A stretch of DNA of 64,000 bases. Source: Diogma glabrata (Eukaryota; Arthropoda; Insecta; Diptera; Cylindrotomidae). The notes under the pieces were generated by a model. It did no database searches. It saw only the letters and a program-made list of their open reading frames with translations, and had not been told where the DNA came from. Where the stretch lies: NCBI GenBank assembly GCA_963693315.1, contig OY856186.1, positions 238,436,554 through 238,500,553 of the forward strand. The letters run 5' to 3'. The position numbers and the translations under genes are program-made. This document shows positions 43,501 to 54,056 of the stretch, piece after piece (the stretch's first letter is position 1; the number at the start of each line of letters is the position of its first letter).

Positions 43501-46480
43501 GTAGGCTGTAGTGTGCATAAAGATACTGAAAAAACTGCCAACAAGTAAAAAAAATTTTTTTTTACCGGAAGCAAAAAACCGGAAGTTGGGATGCAGAATT
43601 TTTGTAAATACTAAATGCTTATGTACAAAGTTTCATCCAATTCGATTATCAGGTACAGATGTTATTGAGCTTTAAAAAAAACAGGTGTATGGGACACCCC
43701 CCACCACTTTGTTCACTATCGCTCAAAAACTAATCAGTTCTTTGCCATACATGTTTGCACCTTTTTCCAAAGTGTCATCAAAATTCGTTCACGAACGAAT
43801 GCTGTGTGCTCCCAACAAACATTGAAAAAAGTGTGACACATTAAACAGGTGTTCGGGAGGACCCCCACCACTTATTCCAATATTGTCCAAAAACTAATCA
43901 GTTCCTTGTCATTTAAGTTTCCATCTTTTTCTAAAGTGTCATTAGAATTGATTAATGAATGAAGTCTGTATGCTCCCAACAAACTTTAAAAACAAAGTGT
44001 GAAAAGTCAGCAGTTGTATGGTAGACCCCCCGCCACTTTGATCAATGTGTCCCAAAAGATGATAATTATCTTCTTACACTAATTGGAACCCTATTCCATA
44101 AGTTTTATCATAATCACTTCATTGTTGTAGGCTGTAGTGTGCATAAAGACACTGAAAAAACTTCAAAAAAGTACAAAAAAAAATTTTTTACTGGAAGTAA
44201 AAAACCGGAAGTTGGGATGCAGAACTATTTTAAACCGTACTAGATACTCATGTAACAAGTTTCATCCAATTCGCTTATCAGGTACAGAAGTTATAGAGCT
44301 TTCAAAAAAACAGGTGCTCCAGGGACCCCCCACCACTTTGTTCACTATCGCTCAAAAACTAATCAGTTCTTTGCCATACATGTTTGCATCTTTTTCCAAA
44401 GTGTCATCAAAATTCGTTCACGAACGAATGCTGTGTGCTCCCAACAAACATTGAAAAAAGTGTGACACATTAAACAGGTGTTCGGGAGGACCCCCACCAC
44501 TTATTCCAATATTATCCAAAAACTAATCAGTTCCTTGTTACTTAAGTCTCCATCATTTGCCAAAGTGTCATTAAAATAAATTAAGGAACGAAGTCTGTAT
44601 GCTCCCAACAAACTTAAAAAACAAAGTGTGAAAAGTCAGCATTTGTATGGTAGACCCCCCACCACTTTGATCAATCCTAAAACATAATAATTATCTTTTC
44701 ACACTAATTGGAACCCTATTCCATAAGTTTCATCATAATCACTTCATTGTTGTAGGCTGTAGTGTGCATAAAGACACTGAAAAAACTTCAAAAAAGTACA
44801 AAAAAATTTTTTTTACCGGAAGTGAAAAACCGGAAGTTGGGATGCAGAACTATTTTAAACCGTACTACATACTCATGTACCAAGTTCTATCCAATTCGCT
44901 TATCAGGTACAGAAGTTATAGAGCTTTCAAAAAAACAGGTGCTCCAGGGACCCCCCACCACTTTATCACTATCGCTCAAAAACTAATCAGTTCTTTGCCA
45001 TACATGTTTGCATCTTTTTCCAAAGTGTCATCAAAATTCGTTCACGAACGAATGCTGTGTGCTCCCAACAAACATTGAAAAAAGTGTGACACATTAAACA
45101 GGTGTTCGGGAGGACCCCCACCACTTATTCCAATATTATCCAAAAACTAATCAGTTCTTTGTTACTTAAGTCTCCATCATTTGCCAAAGTGTCATTAAAA
45201 TTGAATAATGAATGAAGTCTATATGCTCCCAACAAAGTTAAAAAACAAAGTGTGAAAAGTCAGCATTTGTATGGTAGACCCCCCACCACTTTGACCAATG
45301 TGTCCTAAAACATAATAATTATCTTTTCACACTAATTGGAACCCTATTCCATAAGTTTCATCATAATCACTTCATTATTGTAGGCTGTAGTGTGCATAAA
45401 GACACTGAAAAAACTTCAAATAAGTACAAAAAAATTTTTTTTACCGGAAGTGAAAAACCGGAAGTTGGGATGCAGAACTATTTTAAACCGTACTACATAC
45501 TCATGTATCAAGTTTCATCCAATTCGCTTATCACGTACAGAAGTTATAGAGCTTTCAAAAAAACAGGTGCTCCAGGGACCCCCCACCACTTTGTTCACTA
45601 TCGCTCAAAAACTAATCAGTTCTTTGCCATACATGTTTGCATCTTTTTCCAAAGTGTCATCAAAATTCGTTCACGAACGAATGCTGTGTGCTCCCAACAA
45701 ACATTGAAAAAAGTGTGACACATTAAACAGGTGTTCGGGAGGACCCCCACCACTTATTCCAATATTATCCAAAAACTAATCAGTTCTTTGTTACTTAAGT
45801 CTCCATCATTTGCCAAAGTGTCATTAAAATTGAATAATGAATGAAGTCTGTATGCTCCCAACAAACTTAAAAAACAAAGTGTGAAAAGTCAGCATTTGTA
45901 TGGTAGACCCCCCACCACTTTGATCAATGTGTCCCAAAACATGATAATTATCTTTTCACACTAATTGGAACCCTATTCCATAAGTTTCATCATAATCACT
46001 TCATTATTGTAGGCTGTAGTGTGCATAAAGACACTGAAAAAACTTCAAAAAAGTACAAAACAATTTTTTTTACCGGAAGTGAAAAACCGGAAGTTGGGAT
46101 GCAGAACTATTGTAAACCGTACTACATACTCATATACCAAGTTTCATCCAATTCGCTTATCAGGTACAGAAGTTATAGAGCTTTCAAAAAAACAGGTGCT
46201 CCAGGGACCCCCCACCACTTTGTTCACTATCGCTCAAAAACTAATCAGTTCTTTGTCATACATGTTTGCATCTTTTTCCAAAGTTTCATCAAAATTCATT
46301 CACGAATGAATGTTTTATGCTCCCAACAAACATAAAAACTTTGTGGAAAAAACCACCTGTTGTATGGTGGACCCCCCAACCCTTTATCCAATGTGCTCTA
46401 AAAGCTGATAAAATCTTTCTCATGTTATTTAAAAGCTTTTCGCAACGTTTCATGAAAATCGATCGGTAATTGTAGGCTAC
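43501..46480 (+). repeat. ~626-bp tandem repeat in left arm of foldback family 2
   Basis: Units start GTAGGCTGTAGTGTGCATAA at 43501, 44127, 44752, 45380 and 46009, giving spacings of 626, 625, 628 and 629 bp; the last is partial. Each unit contains three related sub-blocks with GACCCCCCACCAC-like cores, followed by AAAAACTAATCAGTTC in two of them. Units 2-4 are the most alike. All ORFs of 60-108 codons in this stretch (for example 44137-44454, 45392-45718) are repeat readings and should not be annotated as genes. Confidence 0.9.
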
Positions 46481-46867
46481 AGTAGGGATAAACACCTGAA
46501 AAAAAAACTTTTTAACCGGAAGTGACAAACCGGAAGTTGGTATGCAGAAATATTGGAAACAGTATTAAAACCTTATATACTAAGTTTCAGTAAGATCATA
46601 GCTCGGGATCAGAAGTTATTCAAGATTTAAACTTAGAGGTGTTCGGGAGACCCCCCGCCATTTTGTCCAAATTTAAAATGAATCCAGATCTTCTATTTTC
46701 AAGTGAACCTGTATCATTTGCCAAAGTTTCATCACGATCCTATGCAGAAAACTCACCCACTAAGATGAGATAATATCCGAAAACAAACAATTGATCTACG
46801 GGTGTGATGACTCCACGTACTCCAGAATGGATTTTGTTGTGGAACCTTAGGCTTAAAAGGTTTTTAT

Positions 46868-47155
46868 GTGATATTGTGCCAAATATTGTCATTTTTACTA
46901 AACGGCACATTTTATTTAAAAAAAGAAGTTCCTAAAGGAGGCTGGAGTAAAGGATATGCTCTAACTAGGTATTCACCAAAGATGATCACATCCTTAGAAT
47001 TTAAAAATAAATTTATAGCAGAAGTTTCTTATCTTAGACCTTCACCTGAGTTGTTAATGGTCTTTATACAACAAGACCACTTTACATTTACTAAGCTGCA
47101 TAGTTTGCTGCATAGAAGCAACATCTTTGACCATCAAGGAAACATAAGGTTTTAG
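46868..47155 (+). CDS. Unrecognised ORF in the centre of foldback family 2
   Basis: This 95-codon ORF occupies the only unique sequence of the element. It contains KEVPKGGWSKGYALTRYSPK, then FIAEVSYLRPSPELLMVFI, and ends HRSNIFDHQGNIRF. Composition is protein-like and it has no repeat bias. The first ~20 residues are hydrophobic. An alternative frame just upstream (WNLRLKRFLCDIVPNIVIFT) is also open, so the true N-terminus may lie earlier with a frameshift. I do not recognise the family. Like the central ORF of family 1 it could be a transposase remnant or captured gene end. Confidence 0.4.
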   Translation: MILCQILSFLLNGTFYLKKEVPKGGWSKGYALTRYSPKMITSLEFKNKFIAEVSYLRPSPELLMVFIQQDHFTFTKLHSLLHRSNIFDHQGNIRF

Positions 47156-47164
47156 TACTGTTTC

Positions 47165-48491
47165 TAATACTTCTGCATACCAACTTCTGGTTTGTCACTT
47201 CCAATTAAAAAGTATTTTTGCAGGTGTTTATCCAGGTACTGTAGCCTTCAATTACCGATCGATTTTCATGAGACATTGGTAAAAGCTTTCAAGTAACATG
47301 AGAAGGATCTAATTAGCATTTGGAGTACATTTGATAAAGGGTTGGAGGGGGTCCACCATACAACAGGTGGTTTTTTCCACTATGTTTTCAATGTTTGTTG
47401 GGAGCACAAAATATTCGTTCGTTAATAAATTTTGATGACACTTTGGAAAAAGATGTAAATATATGTATGGCAACTCAAGGAACTGATAAGTTTTGAGCGA
47501 TATTGAACAAAGTGGTGAGGAGAGCACCTGTTTTTTTGAAAGCTCTATAACTTCTGTACCTGATAATCGAATTGGATGTGACTTGGTACATAAGCATTTA
47601 GGACGGTTTATAACAGTTCCGCATCTCAATTTCGGGGTTTTCACTTCCGGTAAACATTTTGCAATTTTTTTAAGTTTTTTCAGTGCCTTTATGTATACCA
47701 CTGCCTACAATAATGAAGTGATTATACTGAAACTTATGAAAAAGGTTTCAATTAGTGTGAAAAGATAGCTATCAACTTTTGAGACACATCCATCAAAGTG
47801 GCGGGGGTCTACAATACAACTGCTGCCTTTTCACACTTTGTTTTTAAAGTTTGTTGGGAGCATACGGACTTCATTCATTAATCAATTTTAATGACACTTT
47901 GATAAAAGATGAAGACTTAAATGGAATAAAACAGATTAGTTTTTGGACAATAATAGGATAACTGGTGGGGGGCCTTCCAAACACCTGTTTATTGTGACAC
48001 CATTTTTTCAATGTTTGTTGGGAGCGTACAACATTCGTTCGTGATTGAATTTTGATGACACTTTGGAAAAAGATCCAAATATGAATTGCAAGGAGCTAAT
48101 TAGTTTTTGAGCAATAGTGAACAAAGTGGTGTGACGTCCCCCGAGCATCTGTTTTTTGGGAATCTCAATAGCACCTGTACCTTTTATTTGAATTAGATAG
48201 AACTTGGAACATAAACATTTAGTACGAATCTCAACAGTTCTGCTTCCCAACTTCCAGTTTGTCACAACTATAAATTTTTTTTTTACTTTTTCTCGTACTA
48301 CAGAATTTATGTTTGTTGGGATACTACAGCTTTCTGTAATATTGAAGTAATTAGAACTATGCAAAATCTATAACATTGGTTAGAAATTAATTAAAGTTTT
48401 TTATGGTTATTAGCTCAATATATATCCAGAACATTTTGTTTCCAGAGCTGTGGTGAAGTTAGCCTATGCATCAGCGTCGCAATATTTTTTT
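47165..48491 (-). repeat. Right arm of foldback family 2
   Basis: Inverted relative to the left arm, with one ~626-bp unit (GTATACCACTGCCTACAATA near 47693) and the terminal ~700 bp. It is clearly more diverged from the left arm than the left-arm units are from each other. The ORFs at 47309-47701 and 48008-48364 are repeat readings. Confidence 0.8.
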
Positions 48492-49649
48492 ATTAACAGA
48501 AAACAATGATGCCATTGAATTCATTTTAGTTGTTGGACTACAAAGAAGAAAAAAATTAGTGCATTTGTTGCGCTAAGTATTTTGTTTGAATTTATAATTC
48601 TTATACGAGATTAGATGTATTTATAAATGAAAAATGTTGCGGCATAATATTGGATTGTAACTCAACGAAATTACCCTCCATCTATTGTATTTTATGTTGT
48701 TGGTCTTCATTGATAGAATTGATAAATAAATTTATAGCATTAGTGACTGTAACACGAGATCGAAGCATACAAGAAATGGTTGCGTTTCATGCAGTTTTCT
48801 GTCATCGGAAAAATTTTGGATGCCAGTGCGGTGTGAAAATATTGGAATTAATACTATATAAATTAACATGATAGACAAGGGTTCTGTATAAGAAAACTAT
48901 GAATTCGCGAGACAGTCAGATTATCTATCTATCTGTGCTATAAGATTTTAATTTAGCTATAACATTTATAAATTTTGAAAATTTATCGCATGGCAATGAG
49001 TAATTAGAAATAAGTAAAACTTTTTCTCATACCGAGAGTTGGTTATCAAACGCGAAGCCTACAAAATTACTACGCCTACAACTTGGAGACTCCGGGACAA
49101 ACTCGGTGAGGTGGTCACTCTGGTTAAAACCCAGCTTAAAGCTTTTAAATTAAAGTATGAAATTTCTCCTGCTGAAAATTTTGAAATTCATTTAAATTCA
49201 AATCATATTAAAAATTTATGCTATAAATTTTAATGTAAAACAATATACACGTTCTGGATGTTTTCCACTTTTCACCCTTTAAAGTAATAAAACTGCTAAA
49301 CATTTACAGAATTTTCGGTTTGTTTGAAAATAGAAATTTAATCAAATACCCGTGCCGGGCACTATGAGATATAGGCCAGGTACCCGATACTCAGCTTTTT
49401 AAATTTTTTGGACCCGGTACATCACTATTCACGAACTTTTTTATATTTTTGAATAAAAAAAACTGTTTCTTGTTTATGCAATAAAATAATTCCGTTAACT
49501 TAACACCAAATTGCTAAAATATCAATTTTGATTTAATGTTTTCTTTGCTACAGAAAGTGAATTTATATTGATCACTCAGTTGCCGTCAAAACCCGTACAA
49601 ATGTTACGCAAGAAAAAGAGTCAGACCTGTGCAGCCTTTATTCACAAAA
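48492..49649. other. Intergenic sequence, nothing recognised
   Basis: The ORFs at 48650-48871 and 49039-49233 have no family features. A GC-rich patch at about 49350-49420 contains related phrases (GTGCCGGGCA, CAGGTACCCGATACTC, ACCCGGTACA) but no clear repeat unit. Confidence 0.45.
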
Positions 49650-50853
49650 AGTTGTGCGCGTTTATTCATAAAAAACTTGGTCCCAGTCCAGATTCAGGAA
49701 CTCTTCCACTACCTTTGGGTGGTACCACAAATCTTCCTTCGTCAGGTTGGTAGGTTTTTTTGGACAATTGAATATGTGATCCGCATCATGTGGCGTGTCC
49801 TTAGATACGGGACACTTGTCAACAATTTTCTGTTCAATTTTATTCAAGTAGTAATATAAGATGCGTGACCAACTGAATCTAAACTGCGCTAGAATGAATC
49901 TGGTGCTGCGCGGTAGTGTCACCTCTTCCGCAGCGACCTGTGGTGGCTTGCTTTTGAGCAAAAAACGTAGTTCCTTATTGTGTCTTCAACAACTTTTGTG
50001 TGAATTATTTAAGCCCGTTTTATACGTAATCTCGTCGATGTTACCGGTGACTTGATTGTTTCTGACATCATTTAAGAGGCACATAGTTGTCCGCCTTATA
50101 TCTCTAGGTGGTGTAGTCGTGGATAAGGTGATAGATATTGTTTGGTACCCATTTAATTATGTTAACGGACTGGCAATATGTTACATTTCACGTGCAGGTA
50201 ATCTCGGTAAGCCATCAAATTACATCAGGTTGTTGTTCGTAAAGCTGCGTCTTGTATTTTTTTCTTAATTCCAGTGATTGTCAGCGACTTGAAGTGTCCA
50301 TATGGGCTCAGCGTAATTTAAAATATGTCTTCTTATTGTTTTGTATGATGTAGTGATTGTGTTATTATCTTTGCCCTATGTTACTGTTTTTCAATCTCAA
50401 GTTCACCTGTTGAGCATGAGCATTGAATTTAAGTAGTGGGTCGGATGTGACCCCCAACAGTCTCGGATTTTTTTCCGTGGGAATAGGTTTGTTGTCAAGG
50501 CAGATGTTAAGTGTGGTATTTACCTCCTTCGTCCATGTGGTGAAAGTGTAGAAGTGTACTTTTTCGTGGAAAGTTTCAATTTTTTGGTTTTAAACCATTC
50601 ATTCAGAGTGTTAAGGTAGGTGTTCAGAACATTTGAGTTGCAAGCATCGTGTAGTCATCTGCATATGACGTGATGGTTATGGGTGGATTTCTGGTGGGGC
50701 AGCCTCTCTGCTTAAGTAGAGATTGAATAATGAAGGCAAGAGAACTCCCCTTTGTGGAACTCCTTCCCTGAGCAAAATGAACTTTACTTCTCCTTGCTTT
50801 TCATGATGGACGAGTCTACGCCCTAGAAGTACTCGGAAAGCAGTTTCGACCAG
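49650..50853 (-). pseudogene. LINE RT and C-terminal remnant (Jockey/I-like), 5'-truncated
   Basis: Minus-strand reading from 50853 gives ETAFRVLLGRRLVHH, then LREGVPQRGVLLPSLFNLYL (RT motif B, usual GVPQG), then SYADDYTML (motif C, near 50660), NPRLLGVTSDPLLKFNAHAQ, and finally LPRSTRFILAQFRFSWSRIL followed by a C-terminal CP-x-PHDADHIFNCP zinc-knuckle-like block and FLNLDWDQVF (49662-49961). The order matches the RT and C-terminus of Jockey/I-group LINEs. Several frameshifts; the endonuclease and RT fingers are missing. Confidence 0.8.
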
Positions 50854-51740
50854 GGACCATCACAAAAATTTCGATGAAAGGTGCAACTTGCGCTAATATG
50901 GTTAATTTTTGAGAGTAGATGTGGCATTTAAACATCGAACTTCATTGCACAGCCAACAATTTTTTAAATTATAAATTATAACATCCTCACCGCAGATAAA
51001 TTTGTTCGCATGAAATACCGAAAAATGTTAATTGAAATGGCAAATTCGAAACGCGGATTCGTTTTACATACTCAAAATAGTTGCGCTAATATTGCCACCT
51101 AAACCATCAAGTGACCTAAGTAATAAAACCAATGGATCACTCAGGGAATTGGTGACCTAAACGTAGTATGCCGCTTTGAATTTTAGTGATTTACTTGTTC
51201 ATTAGGTTGTGGTGACCTATTACTGTTACAGGTAATTATTATAAACTTCGTATATCATTGACAGGCTATTTATTACTTTCAGGCAGAAAACTAAAATAGG
51301 GGCATAATTTTGCAAAAAACCTATATCGAAAATACAGTACACCAAAATACTTTTCTTAGTCTGTTAAATCAACAGCTGTTTCTAGATAACCCTCCAACAT
51401 TTCTTCAAATTCTTCTGTTACTATATGAAAAGTTTTTTCACTTACATGAAAGTCTATAATATCATATCCCATTAAAGTCTCAAAATAGTACAAGTACTGC
51501 CATATGCTTTTTAAGTTTAATAGTTGATTTCGACATCAAAACTCATTAGTATTGCAGCCCAACTAGTTTGCCTATTAGCTGTCACTCTAGAAAGATGTTT
51601 CTTACTTCCCTTAGTTCTTAGCCTTCATAGTTCCCAAAAACTTTAAAAATTGACTTATGGTCTGTAACCAGAACTAATTTTCTTCCTTATAAATATTGCT
51701 TAAACATTGTTATTAAAGATAGATTTTTTATGTGAAGTAT
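50854..51740. other. Intergenic sequence, nothing recognised
   Basis: No coding or repeat signal I can support. GC-poor with short A/T runs. Confidence 0.45.
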
Positions 51741-51744
51741 TCGA

Positions 51745-52410
51745 AGCTGAGCTGTCGGTTGGCTAGCTCAAGAAGCACTGCGACCTAGAGATGATTTGTT
51801 GTGCTTAAACCTATTGTTGTTTAGCGACAGATGATGTCAATGCCACTGTGGAATGTGGCACAGCGTTGAATTTGAGTCCTTTTAAATAGCTAAGAGGTCG
51901 ATTGAACTAAAGTTTTGCGGTAGAGGAAGTGTTACCTTCTACCTTAGACCAAAAGGCTCTCTTGTGTGCTCCATAGTAGTCTTTTTTGTTCCAGCTCCCA
52001 GCTTTGGATAACTCTTTTGAATGGGCTCTTGGTCAGTCTAACGTATAGCTCTGAACCAATAAACTTTGTATAGGCTCCTTAACTTGCTAGCGAGTCTGCT
52101 ACTGTATTGCCGTGTACCCCTGTGTGCCCAGGTACCCACACAAGTGTGACGCGGTTGGTTTAGAATTGAAATGCGTCGATATTAGAACCAATAACGCTGC
52201 CTGACTGTCAGAGATAATGTATATGTCTGTGTTGCTGTATTTGATCTCATCAAACAGCATAGCACAGAATTTGATAGTGAAGGCCTGTTTTGACTTGAAG
52301 TACTGTTGCGTAATTGCCCAGTGAAAACAGCCGTTAAGTTCTGGGCTAAACACTCCTGAACCAGTGCCCTCGTTGCTTCGGGACCCAACCGTATATCTAA
52401 CGCTGACATT
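51745..52410 (-). pseudogene. I-like LINE RNase H and 3' end
   Basis: Minus-strand reading gives the RNase H core start GSRSNEGTGSGVFSPELN (about 52395-52340, first catalytic strand), then FKSKQAFTIKFCA in a short shift, then IYIISDSQAALLVL (catalytic Asp of the SDSQAA motif, about 52210), then KLYVRL-like linker sequence. The 3' end contains AGGTCGCAGTGCT, shared with the truncated copy at 22.9 kb. An RNase H domain after RT is typical of I, R1 and LOA group LINEs. RT lies upstream and is lost. Confidence 0.75.
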
Positions 52411-52995
52411 AGATGGCAGTGATCGTCAGTGCCTCAGTATCTATTCTGCCTCATTTTGATAATAAATTATCCACATATATAGATGCAGTTTGAGATGTAA
52501 TAGGTCTCAAATTCATTTTGCAGTTCCAAGAAGATCATTAGATGGCCCATCATGTTGCCAAGTTTGAATATTTCGATGAGCTGCATTGTATGAGCGCTGG
52601 ATCCTACTATAAATCTAATGTGTAGGTGCAATGGAAGGAGTAGGAGAAGGATATCCATTGCTGATGTGGATGTGTTTCTGAAAGCTCTTGTGACACAAAG
52701 ACAAACATATTTGTGAGCACTGTCTGTGCCGATGTTTAAGTTATATTCGGCTGCCAGATCATAGTTACGTATGATAGTATGGCATTTATTCTAGTATGAT
52801 GTAAGCAAAGTATAATTTAAGGGCTTAATCTCCTGTCTGCTATTTAACTTTTAAATTTCAATTTTTGAAATTTTTATTTATATTTTTAAAATTTAATTTA
52901 AACACTTGTTGCCATTTTTAAACAAAAATTATTTAAAAGTAACAATTTTAACTGGGCAAATTAACGAACTGTCAAGCTTCATATACTTTTATAAG
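52411..52995. other. Sequence upstream of the LINE, nothing recognised
   Basis: This may hold further decayed LINE sequence (GC-richer to about 52,800) but no block is recognisable. The ORF at 52467-52658 has no family features. Confidence 0.4.
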
Positions 52996-53601
52996 TATAT
53001 ATGTTACGGTCAATGTAAATAATCGGTTATTAATTATAATCACCGGTTATTATTAATAATAACCAAACATATTGGTCAAAGTGATTAATTTATGTGCATT
53101 TATTACATTGATCGGTTATTATTCATAATTACCAATGCAGATTGGTAAATGTAATTAACTGATCATAATTTATTAAAACTACAACTTTAACGTAATTATT
53201 AGGTATCTATTCACTGTGATTAAAATTAACGATATTAGATTGGGGCTTACCAAATTATTGATCAACGAAATACGCCAATAGTTTCTGTTATTATTTTTTT
53301 TAATAAAATGTGTTGTGTAGTAAAAATTGCAGAAAGGGATAGTAAGAGAAGATTGGTCTATCCCTTACTTCCTATATTCCTATCAAAGGGATAGATCAAA
53401 GCAAATTATTTAAATAATTATTATTTAAAAATGTTAAAATTATAACCTTCACCAAACCTCATTGGTAATTATTAATAATAACCGGTTAAAGTGATTAATG
53501 TGCTCATTTTATCACATTTACCAACACACTTGGTTATTATTAATAATCACCGGTTGTTATTAATAATAACCGCATTTATCACTTTAACCGTAACATATAT
53601 A
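52996..53601. mobile_element. ~606-bp MITE rich in GGTTATTATTAATAATAACC palindromes
   Basis: The terminal inverted repeats start TATATATGTTACGGT on the left and are complementary on the right (ACCGTAACATATATA). Both arms contain repeated palindromic GGTTATTATTAATAATAACC and a TTGGTAAATGTGAT phrase. A central 7-bp inverted pair GGGATAG/CTATCCC lies near 53337 and 53383. A TA target duplication is possible but cannot be separated from the TATATA ends. No ORF. Confidence 0.75.
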
Positions 53602-53974
53602 TCAAATTCCTTAACAAAATCAAACACAAAAAATTAAAGGCAAGAACCATTGAACTAACTGTTCTAATATGGATAAAACAAACAATAAGAGTTACATCGA
53701 AAGCATCAAATCGGTAAAATTAATGTTTCAGATATTAGAAGTATTTCTGGGACCAGCACTTTGTAATAATGGTCGACTTTTCATCGGGATGGAGATCCGA
53801 CCATCGTAATGATCGGATCTTCATCGATATTCCTAAAATCAGGAATAATTAAAACTTTATTGTGTTGCGCTATTATTTTTGAATTAGCGTAGGAGAATAA
53901 TGAAATATTTTTGTTTACTTACACATTCACAAAATATATACAAATATATACAAAATACATAAAATTATAACAAA

Positions 53975-54056
53975 ACGTTTATTAAATTTTATTCTCTCAC
54001 AAATCTGCAAGGCTCGCTCGCATTGTAAACTTGTGGTCGAGAATAAACTACTTCAA
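53975..54056 (+). repeat. Dispersed repeat, copy 2
   Basis: AATTTTATTCTCTCACAAA, then CTCGCTCG, then GTCGAGAATAAACTACTTC, matching 21770-21856 in order and orientation with moderate divergence. Two copies 32 kb apart indicate a dispersed family. Confidence 0.55.

Larger units (their letters stand above)
42779..48491. mobile_element. Foldback-like element, family 2, 5.7 kb with asymmetric arms
   Basis: The ends are inverted repeats: left AATATTGCGACGCTGATGCA (from about 42785) and the reverse complement of 48467-48486 on the right, extending past GGCTGACTTC…CACAGCTCTGGAAACA. The arms stay collinear for at least ~700 bp from each end. The left arm then holds about 4.7 copies of a ~626-bp unit; the right arm holds about one. 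The centre (about 46840-47160) is unique. No transposase motif is visible. The element is inserted just after the LINE fragment at 41.86-42.70 kb. Target duplication is obscured by A/T runs at both ends. Confidence 0.8.

Noticed and set aside
44137..46335. Series of 96-108 codon ORFs (MCIKTLKKLQKS and MHKDTEKTSKK types)
   Set aside because: They recur with the ~626-bp tandem repeat in two overlapping frames and change with it; no codon-level conservation. They are readings of a non-coding repeat.
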